Below, piece after piece: positions 1 through 5,449 of a stretch of 20,844 nt of DNA (position 1 is the stretch's first letter; each line of letters begins with the position of its first letter). The DNA comes from Chitinivibrionales bacterium (GTDB lineage Bacteria > Fibrobacterota > Chitinivibrionia > Chitinivibrionales > WJKA01). The position numbers and the translations under genes are program-made. Below the pieces are notes generated by a model, which worked only from the letters and a program-made list of their open reading frames with translations, searched no databases and was not told the origin of the DNA. The stretch spans positions 1 to 20,844 of the forward strand of contig WJKA01000311.1 of NCBI GenBank assembly GCA_014729375.1, written 5' to 3'.

Positions 1-62
1 ATTTAAACGGAAAGCCCGATTGTACCTGTAAGAAAGGCGCCTGTTTTCCAATGGCAAAATAA
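1..62 (+). CDS. C-terminal fragment of an unknown Cys-rich protein
   Basis: An open frame enters from the left edge (codons from position 3) and stops at TAA 60-62. The visible tail reads LNGKPDCTCKKGACFPMAK, with three cysteines spaced C-x-C-x4-C that could bind a metal. It lies 72 nt before the methyltransferase gene on the same strand, so it may be the previous gene of the same operon. Too little is present to name a family. That the frame is coding is inference from its position and the Cys pattern. Confidence 0.4.
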   Translation, partial: LNGKPDCTCKKGACFPMAK

Positions 63-102
63 TATCCCGGAAAAAACGGATTCTTTACCGCTGGAGGTCT
101 AA

Positions 103-138
103 GTGCAGAAAAACGGAAAAAAAGGAAGTGACCAATGA
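103..138 (+). CDS. Possible 11-residue leader ORF overlapping the methyltransferase start
   Basis: A GTG at 103 lies 5 nt after a strong Shine-Dalgarno GGAGG (93-97). It opens a short frame, VQKNGKKGSDQ, ending at TGA 136-138, which overlaps the ATG of the next gene as ATGA. An in-frame TAA at 100-102 sets the upstream limit. The good ribosome site and the stop/start overlap suggest translational coupling, but so short an ORF can arise by chance. Confidence 0.25.
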   Translation: MQKNGKKGSDQ

Positions 139-1205
139 GCAGAAACGAATTTATCGAGATGGCAGAAAAGCAGGTTGTCATACCGCTCATTACCGATCTT
201 GTGCTTCATGAGCATAAGGATGTTTCATCGGTGCTGAGCGACGGCCGCGCGCTTGGCCGTGTTATCGAAGAGGCTGCGCGAAGATTTCAATCACCGCTTG
301 CAATTCCGCGTATGGACTTAACTATCGAGAAAGAGGCGGTGCTTGATGCTCTTGGCGCAGGAGGAGCGGAGAACGCCGGGTATCGATTGTCAAAACCGCT
401 TTCCAGCGATGAAATAAATGAAATTGCGGAAACAATCGCAGCAAAACCATCGGTGAAAATGAAGGCCACCTGCGATGCGCTTTCTTGTATCGCTGCAAAA
501 CCTGACTTGAAACCCTCGGGAATGTGTATCGGACCGTTTTCTCTCATAACAAGGCTTCTTGCAGATCCGATTACGCCGGTATTTCTCTACGGTATGGGTG
601 TTTCAAAAAACGAAGATCCTTCCGTGGGGATAATGCAGGACTGTCTCGAGCTGGCGACGGCAGTGGTAGACTGCTATTGCAGGATGCAAATTGACGCAGG
701 CGCCCGGGCAATGTTTGTATGCGAGCCGGCGGCAAATACCGTGTATTGTTCCCCGCAGCAGGTTACTGAGGCTGAAGGCGTTTTTGACAATCTGGTACTG
801 GAACCGAATTTGCGGCTCAAAGCTTTGTTCGGTACCTATAAAACAGACATGATTTTTCATGATTGCGGTGAATTAAACGACACTATGCTGGCAAAAATTG
901 CCCGGCTGCACCCGGTAATGCTCAGCCTGGGAAGTTCGCGGGTTTTGTGGGATGATGCGCGGATTGTTCCCGGTGACGTTGTTCTGTATGGAAACCTTCC
1001 GTCAAAACATTTCTATGATGATACCGTGGTCAGTGAAGCACAGGTTGACAGGCTTTGCCGGGAGCTTGTGCAGAATATGAAACAAATCCGGCATCCGTTT
1101 ATTCTCGGCACTGAATGTGATGTGCTGTTTGTACCGGAATATAGAACAACGATTTCGGGAAAGATCGATCGTATGAAAAAGATTGCGGATGAATTACGGA
1201 AATGA
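135..1205 (+). CDS. Uroporphyrinogen-decarboxylase-fold methyltransferase (MtaA/CmuA-like)
   Basis: This 356-residue protein belongs to the URO-D superfamily branch of methylcobamide-dependent methyltransferases. Members transfer methyl groups between a corrinoid protein and a thiol or other acceptor, using a zinc-activated site. The expected zinc ligands are visible: H242 and C244 in FHDCGEL, and C328 in LGTECDV, matching the His-x-Cys...Cys pattern of MtaA. True HemE decarboxylases lack this triad, so haem synthesis is unlikely. The start ATG has AAAGGAAG upstream. The next gene (65 nt downstream) is a corrinoid adenosyltransferase and a cobalt uptake operon follows, which fits corrinoid use. 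No corrinoid-binding (B12-binding) partner is encoded in the window, so the methyl donor and acceptor cannot be stated. Confidence 0.85.
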   Translation: MSRNEFIEMAEKQVVIPLITDLVLHEHKDVSSVLSDGRALGRVIEEAARRFQSPLAIPRMDLTIEKEAVLDALGAGGAENAGYRLSKPLSSDEINEIAETIAAKPSVKMKATCDALSCIAAKPDLKPSGMCIGPFSLITRLLADPITPVFLYGMGVSKNEDPSVGIMQDCLELATAVVDCYCRMQIDAGARAMFVCEPAANTVYCSPQQVTEAEGVFDNLVLEPNLRLKALFGTYKTDMIFHDCGELNDTMLAKIARLHPVMLSLGSSRVLWDDARIVPGDVVLYGNLPSKHFYDDTVVSEAQVDRLCRELVQNMKQIRHPFILGTECDVLFVPEYRTTISGKIDRMKKIADELRK

Positions 1206-1270
1206 GGCGGTTTTTGCGACAGCAGAAATATGTGACTAGTTCTGTGGAAACGGATGAATAGGTAGTAGAA

Positions 1271-1789
1271 ATGAAACGCGGATATGTGCAGGTTTACACG
1301 GGAAACGGTAAAGGGAAAACTACTGCCGCCCTTGGCTGTGCGATCAGGGCCGCGGGAGCTGGATTGAATGTTCTGGTCGCGCAATTTGTTAAAGGTGCAA
1401 AGTATAACGAAATTCGAGCGCTTGAGCGTTTCAGCAATAATGTTACAGTTCGTCAATATGGCCGAACGTGCTTTATAAAGCGGCGGCCTGAACAGAAGGA
1501 TATTGATGATGCACGGCGGGGACTTCAGGATGTCCGGGAATGCCTCAACAGCGGTTTGTATGATGTTGTCGTTCTCGACGAAGCAAATATTGCACTTTAT
1601 TATTCGCTGTTTACGGTTAGAGAGCTTCTGGAAATAATAGACAATCGTCCGCAACACTGCGAAATAATAATAACTGGTCGCTATGCGCCGAAAGAGATTC
1701 TTGATGTCGCAGACCTTGTTACGGAAATGAAAGAAGTAAAGCACTATTATTCAAAAGGGGTGAATGCGCGGGATGGTATCGAGCGGTAA
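1271..1789 (+). CDS. cobO: Corrinoid adenosyltransferase (CobO/BtuR/CobA type)
   Basis: This 172-residue cytoplasmic enzyme transfers the adenosyl group of ATP to cob(I)alamin or cob(I)yrinic acid a,c-diamide, giving the coenzyme B12 form. It begins almost directly with the family P-loop GNGKGKTT (residues 11-18), followed by the typical AALG. It contains the VVLDEAN Walker-B-like stretch and ends with the expected VTEMKEVKHYYSKGVNARDGIE region, so it looks full length. The ATG at 1271 has only a weak AGG upstream. It probably shares a transcript with the methyltransferase and supplies or salvages corrinoid. No other cobalamin synthesis gene is in the window, so salvage is as likely as de novo synthesis. 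Confidence 0.93.
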   Translation: MKRGYVQVYTGNGKGKTTAALGCAIRAAGAGLNVLVAQFVKGAKYNEIRALERFSNNVTVRQYGRTCFIKRRPEQKDIDDARRGLQDVRECLNSGLYDVVVLDEANIALYYSLFTVRELLEIIDNRPQHCEIIITGRYAPKEILDVADLVTEMKEVKHYYSKGVNARDGIER

Positions 1790-1878
1790 TGTATTTTATC
1801 GTACCTGCAAAACCCGCGCTGCGAAACATGGTGGAAGCGGCACGGATTGTACGAAACGAATTAGCGCAGCTTTCCTGA
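1789..1878 (+). CDS. Possible 29-residue ORF coupled to cobO
   Basis: The cobO stop is TAA 1787-1789 and an ATG begins at 1789, giving a TAATG overlap. The frame runs 29 codons (starts MYFIVPAKPALRNMVEAARI) to TGA 1876-1878. The overlap resembles real coupled genes, and the peptide is amphipathic, but there is no family recognised and no separate ribosome site. It may equally be chance or the remnant of a longer gene. Confidence 0.25.
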   Translation: MYFIVPAKPALRNMVEAARIVRNELAQLS

Positions 1879-1880
1879 TG

Positions 1881-1926
1881 GTGCCCGCCCAGCTCCCGTT
1901 GTTCCAATAAGTTGATCTTCGGGCAC
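1881..1926. other. Long-range hairpin between cobO and the metal-uptake operon
   Basis: GTGCCCG (1881-1887) is an exact reverse complement of CGGGCAC (1920-1926), enclosing 32 nt. No U-run follows on the + strand, so it is not a classical terminator. It may be part of a structured leader or the end of the upstream transcript. Confidence 0.35.
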
Positions 1927-1970
1927 AAACCAATTATCTTTAATAAAATGTGGTACGAAATAAATAATCG

Positions 1971-1986
1971 TGTTACGCATGTAACA
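1971..1986. promoter_or_regulatory. Palindrome upstream of the metal-uptake operon, candidate operator
   Basis: TGTTAC-GCAT-GTAACA has perfect 6-bp arms around a 4-bp centre. It lies 11 nt before the Shine-Dalgarno and 26 nt before the start codon of the lipoprotein gene, where a repressor would block transcription or initiation. AT-rich sequence just upstream (TAAATAAT near 1961-1968) could hold a -10 element. The regulator is unknown. It does not match the NikR consensus that I know. Confidence 0.4.
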
Positions 1987-2011
1987 TGTATTGCAGAAAG
2001 GACCTGGTGGT

Positions 2012-2791
2012 ATGAGTTTCACTCGAATCCGATTTTTATGTATAGTGCCTGTGGCAGCTTTCATTTTTCTGTACGGCTGCTCTTCTGAAAAAAACAGCGC
2101 GCTGGTATTCAGGGCAAATGGAGAGGATTTTGTCCGCCAGGGTTTTATCGATAAGCAGGGATGGGCGATAGCATTTGATACCGTGCTGGTACATCTGAGC
2201 GATATTGCAGCATATAATAAGAAGGAAGGCCTTCGGGCGGAGCTTCAGGGAAATTTTGCAGTCGATCTGGCTGCCGGTGATGACAATGCTATTCCGGTAA
2301 AGGTTGGTACTGTGGATAATGTGGCGGCTGGCAATTATCAGTCGCTCAAGTTTAAAGTGACAAAAGCGACCGCGGGTGAATACCGGGGAAGCTCGATTGT
2401 AATGACCGGAAAAGCAATAAAAGACTCGCTCAGTATTCCCTTTATAATAAAGATAAATGAAACTATGACGTTTACCTGCACAGAGGGATATGTCGGTGAT
2501 GAAATAAAGGGCATTGTCAAAGAAGACAGTGTTGCCGATGTAGAGATGACGTTTCATTTTGATCATATTTTTGGTGATAACGACGCGCCTATGGACAATC
2601 ATATCAATAGCAGTTCGGTTGGATTTGATTTCTTCTATCAGTACCGTGACGGTGGGAAGGTTGCAGTTTCGCAAAGTGAATTGAAACAGGATGATGAGTA
2701 TGAAACGTTTGTGCGTGCCCTGTGGTCACTCGGCCATTGCGGGGAAGGGCATTGCGAGGTTTCGGAACAGTCGACTGAATTGCATGATTGA
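2012..2791 (+). CDS. Exported lipoprotein with His/Cys-rich tail, linked to metal uptake (DUF4382-like)
   Basis: The ATG at 2012 is chosen because AAAGGA (1997-2002) sits 9 nt upstream; a TTG at 1991 gives a longer, less likely start. The 259-residue product has a signal peptide ending in a lipobox (FLYGCSS), so it should be lipid-anchored outside the inner membrane. The body is beta-rich. The stretch with VDLAAGDDNAIPV followed by VAAGNYQSLKFKV resembles DUF4382-type carbohydrate-binding-like domains. Possible metal ligands include TFHFDHIFGD, DNHIN and the tail LGHCGEGHCEVSEQ. It is the first gene of an operon with NikL-like, CbiM, CbiQ and CbiO proteins. I infer a role in binding metal or handing it to CbiM; no family name proves this. 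Confidence 0.7.
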   Translation: MSFTRIRFLCIVPVAAFIFLYGCSSEKNSALVFRANGEDFVRQGFIDKQGWAIAFDTVLVHLSDIAAYNKKEGLRAELQGNFAVDLAAGDDNAIPVKVGTVDNVAAGNYQSLKFKVTKATAGEYRGSSIVMTGKAIKDSLSIPFIIKINETMTFTCTEGYVGDEIKGIVKEDSVADVEMTFHFDHIFGDNDAPMDNHINSSSVGFDFFYQYRDGGKVAVSQSELKQDDEYETFVRALWSLGHCGEGHCEVSEQSTELHD

Positions 2792-2805
2792 TCTGGTACT
2801 CCGCT

Positions 2806-3252
2806 ATGCGACGAATTGGTAAACAATGTATGCGATGGTTTTTGTTGATACTGGTTTTCCCGGCTTCATTGGTGTATTCTCACGGAACAGCCTATGAAAT
2901 AATCCGCCCTGACAGCATAACAATCCGCGCATCGTTTGACACTGGAGAACCGATTGCTCATACGGATGTGCTTGTTTTCCCGCCGGACCAGACAGAAGCG
3001 CAATCAGAAGTTACCACAGATGCCAATGGCATTTTTGCTTTTTCGCCGGACCGGCCGGGCACCTGGTCGCTTCAGGTACGAGGCAGGGGTGGGCACGGAA
3101 TGCGGATCAACCTTGATATCAACCAGGAGCTTCTGCCCGGTGAACCTTCCGGCTCCGGTCGTGTCAGTTATCTGCAAAAGATAGTCATGGCGGCCTGTGT
3201 TGTGTGGGGATTAACTGGGACAGCGCTGTTTTTTTCGAGGAAAAAGGCCTGA
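2806..3252 (+). CDS. NikL-like periplasmic component of a cobalt/nickel ECF transporter
   Basis: The product is about 148 residues from the ATG at 2806. A TTG at 2788 overlapping the previous stop, or an internal ATG at 2830, are other possible starts. An N-terminal signal segment (FLLILVFPASLVYS) is followed at once by HGTAYEI, so cleavage would expose an N-terminal histidine. The middle is a carboxypeptidase-regulatory-like fold (GEPIAHTDVLVFPP, then FSPDRPGTWSLQVRG) ending in the GHG motif typical of NikL-like proteins. A C-terminal membrane helix with a basic end (ALFFSRKKA) anchors it. NikL/NikK-type proteins replace the small CbiN/NikN subunit in some metal ECF systems, and no CbiN is present here. 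The stop overlaps the cbiM start by 1 nt (TGATG). Confidence 0.75.
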   Translation: MRRIGKQCMRWFLLILVFPASLVYSHGTAYEIIRPDSITIRASFDTGEPIAHTDVLVFPPDQTEAQSEVTTDANGIFAFSPDRPGTWSLQVRGRGGHGMRINLDINQELLPGEPSGSGRVSYLQKIVMAACVVWGLTGTALFFSRKKA

Positions 3253-3854
3253 TGCATATTTCCGACGGTATCCTTGATCCGAAAATCTGTGCGGGTGGAT
3301 ATGCGGTTGCCGCTGTATGCGCGGGATACGCTCTCTACAGGGCAGATAAAAATGATGTGGCGAAGATTTCGGTAATGAGCGCGGTTTTTTTTGTGACTTC
3401 ACTGATACATTTCAGGATCGGACCCGGCTCGGTCCATCTTGTTTTACTCGGTCCGGTGGGCATTATTCTCGGACCGCTCTGTCCGCTGGCATTTCTGACC
3501 GGCCTTCTTTTTCAGGCAGTGATGTTTGGCCATGGTGGTATAACAACACTCGGGGTGAATACTGCTGCATTTTCGGTGTCGGCATTGCTGGTTTTTGCCG
3601 GATTCAAAGCATCACGAATTATTGTCAAAAGGGATTCGGTGCTCAGTGTTGTTTCGGGGATTTTCTCCGCGCTGGGAGTGTTTGCCGCAGCCGCAATCGT
3701 CCTTGGTGTAATTTATTTTTCGGAAACAGCGTTTGCCGGGATTGCAGCCCTGTTTTCTTTGTCGCATGCAATACTGGCACTTGGTGAAGGTGCGGTCGGC
3801 GGCATAATCGTCCATAGGCTGTTGCATATCAAGCCGGAGCTGCTGGCCATATGA
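3252..3854 (+). CDS. cbiM: CbiM, substrate-binding membrane subunit of a cobalt (or nickel) ECF transporter
   Basis: This integral membrane S-component (200 residues, about six helices) binds the metal ion. The start ATG at 3252 is fixed by the invariant N-terminus MHISDGIL, whose Met1 amine and His2 are metal ligands in the homologue NikM2. The further ligand is likely H62 in GSVHLVLLG, with H53 nearby. A longer in-frame extension exists upstream but overlaps the previous gene in another frame and would bury the functional N-terminus. It lacks the C-terminal CbiN-like fusion found in NikMN proteins. It overlaps cbiQ by 4 nt (ATGA), showing tight coupling. Cobalt is favoured over nickel because of the corrinoid genes upstream, but sequence alone does not settle this. 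Confidence 0.93.
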   Translation: MHISDGILDPKICAGGYAVAAVCAGYALYRADKNDVAKISVMSAVFFVTSLIHFRIGPGSVHLVLLGPVGIILGPLCPLAFLTGLLFQAVMFGHGGITTLGVNTAAFSVSALLVFAGFKASRIIVKRDSVLSVVSGIFSALGVFAAAAIVLGVIYFSETAFAGIAALFSLSHAILALGEGAVGGIIVHRLLHIKPELLAI

Positions 3855-4600
3855 AAAGCGACTTTTTTATCGGGGTGAAATCGCCGGTTCATGCCTGGGA
3901 CGCCCGCTGGAAATGTCCGGCATTTCTGGCACTTGTTTGTATTGCCGCTTTTGTCCAGTCGCCGCCCGGCCTGGCTGCCGCTGCCGGGTGTGCGCTCATT
4001 CTGATGGTTGCTTCACGCGTGCCTGCGGCATTCTATCTAAAAACACTCAAATATCCCGTTTTCATGCTCGTTGTAATGACCCCCTTGCTTATTCTCAGCG
4101 CAGGGGGGGCTTCGCTGATGGATATTGGCCCTCTCAGCATATACACAAGCGGTCTGGAATGGTCGGGAACCATTGGTGTCCGGTCGCTGTCGATTGTGGC
4201 GATGTTCAGCGTTCTGGTGATGACAACCCGGTATGATATGCTCGTTAAATCAATGGAATATTTCCATGTGCCGAACAAACTCATTTTTATTTTCTTGTCA
4301 ACATACCGGTTTATTTTTCTGTTTTTCGAGTTATTGCACAATTCGTTTAGAGCTGCCAGGCTCAGGGGCTATCATGCAGCACGCAGCTTTTTCCATTTTA
4401 CTACTGTCCTTGATATCCTTATATCGCTTCTGGTTCATGGATTTGAGCAGACTGAGCGAACTAATCAAGCGATGATTCTGCGGGGCTATCAGAATAACCT
4501 GATTGTGCCCGGGGGGGGTTCAACGTCGGCTTCCGACCTCGCAAAATCAGGAGCGGCATTTTCGGTTGCGATTGCGGTTATATTGATTGAAATACTATGA
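3851..4600 (+). CDS. cbiQ: CbiQ, transmembrane coupling (T) subunit of the metal ECF transporter
   Basis: The 249-residue membrane protein links CbiM to the ATPase. It has helices at about 24-56, 68-84, 111-125 and 143-162, then the two cytoplasmic coupling motifs of EcfT proteins: ARLRG (169-173) and AMILRG (207-212). A final helix closes the protein. The gene overlaps both neighbours by 4 nt (ATGA at each end). It contains runs of seven G (4103-4109) and eight G (4511-4518), unusual for this base composition; the second lies just after the last coupling motif. Confidence 0.92.
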   Translation: MKSDFFIGVKSPVHAWDARWKCPAFLALVCIAAFVQSPPGLAAAAGCALILMVASRVPAAFYLKTLKYPVFMLVVMTPLLILSAGGASLMDIGPLSIYTSGLEWSGTIGVRSLSIVAMFSVLVMTTRYDMLVKSMEYFHVPNKLIFIFLSTYRFIFLFFELLHNSFRAARLRGYHAARSFFHFTTVLDILISLLVHGFEQTERTNQAMILRGYQNNLIVPGGGSTSASDLAKSGAAFSVAIAVILIEIL

Positions 4601-5337
4601 CTGAAAAAAAATGCATAACCATTAACAGGCTTTTTTTCAGCTATTGTGACAGCGGCGATGTTGTCAGCGATATCTCTCTTGAGGTAAATAAAGAACAGAA
4701 AGTGGCGGTTGTCGGGCCCAACGGGTCTGGCAAGACAACGCTTTTTTTTCTGATGTGTGGTTTGCTGAAACCGCAGCGGGGGAGGATTACGGTTGATGGA
4801 AAAGCGATAAAGCATAATTCATTCAACAAAGAGGTCTCGTATCTTTTTCAATCACCGGATGATCAGTTGTTTTCTGCAACTATCTGGGATGATATTGCGT
4901 TCGGGCCGCTCAATATGGGAATGGACAGGAATACAGTCGCTTCCGAGGTTGATGCTGCTTTGAAAACAACGGAAATATCGTATCTGAAAAGCAAATCGCC
5001 GCACCATCTTTCGGGCGGTGAAAAGCGCCTTGCCGCACTCGCGACGCTTATTGCAATGCAGCCCGAGGTTTATCTTCTCGACGAGCCGACATCCAACCTT
5101 GATGCCCGGAACAGACGGAATATTATCTCGCTGATACAAAGGTTACCCGCCACAATGATGATATCCTCACATGATCTGGAGTTTCTTTTAGAGGTATGTG
5201 ATCGGTGCATTCTGATCGACAATGGCAAAATCGCGGCTGATGGCTCCATCCGGGAAATTTTGAGTGATGAATCGCTGCTACAGCAGCACCATCTGGAAAA
5301 ACCCCATTCACTTATTCCTCATGAACATAATGTATAA
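4597..5337 (+). CDS. cbiO: CbiO, ATP-binding subunit of the metal ECF transporter
   Basis: This 246-residue ABC ATPase powers uptake through CbiMQ. Visible motifs are Walker A GPNGSGKTT (40-48), the Q-loop LFQSPDDQLFSATIWDDIAFGP (split at Q85) typical of ECF ATPases, signature LSGGE (138-142), Walker B VYLLDEPTSNLD (158-169) and the H-loop H192. Only one ATPase is encoded, so it probably works as a homodimer. It is the last gene of the + strand operon; a hairpin follows within 55 nt. Confidence 0.94.
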   Translation: MTEKKCITINRLFFSYCDSGDVVSDISLEVNKEQKVAVVGPNGSGKTTLFFLMCGLLKPQRGRITVDGKAIKHNSFNKEVSYLFQSPDDQLFSATIWDDIAFGPLNMGMDRNTVASEVDAALKTTEISYLKSKSPHHLSGGEKRLAALATLIAMQPEVYLLDEPTSNLDARNRRNIISLIQRLPATMMISSHDLEFLLEVCDRCILIDNGKIAADGSIREILSDESLLQQHHLEKPHSLIPHEHNV

Positions 5338-5360
5338 GAAATAGCCGGTCATTCTCCCTC

Positions 5361-5392
5361 GTCGCGTCTGCCAAGCCAGAGTACAGCGCGAC
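5361..5392. terminator. Hairpin between convergent cbiO and antiporter genes
   Basis: GTCGCGTCTG (5361-5370) pairs with CAGCGCGAC (5384-5392), forming nine base pairs with one bulged T and a 13-nt loop. It sits in the 112-nt gap between converging genes, where a terminator is expected. No T-run follows on either side, so intrinsic termination is uncertain. Confidence 0.35.
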
Positions 5393-5449
5393 GGTTGGTT
5401 CTCGCCGCGTATTGTAAGCCGAAGCTAAAAACGAAGGCTGCGCGTTCTC

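Noticed and set aside
1013..1744. Minus-strand 243-codon ORF opposite the methyltransferase and cobO
   Set aside because: The sequence is low in family signals and lies antisense to two well-recognised genes; it is a shadow frame.
1790..2011. Cobalamin riboswitch between cobO and the metal-uptake operon
   Set aside because: The context invites it, but I could not find the conserved B12-box or core elements, and the gap is short for the class; only a 7-bp stem and a palindrome are visible.
3204..3251. Longer N-terminus for CbiM
   Set aside because: The upstream codons overlap the NikL-like gene in another frame and would displace the metal-binding MHISDG N-terminus.
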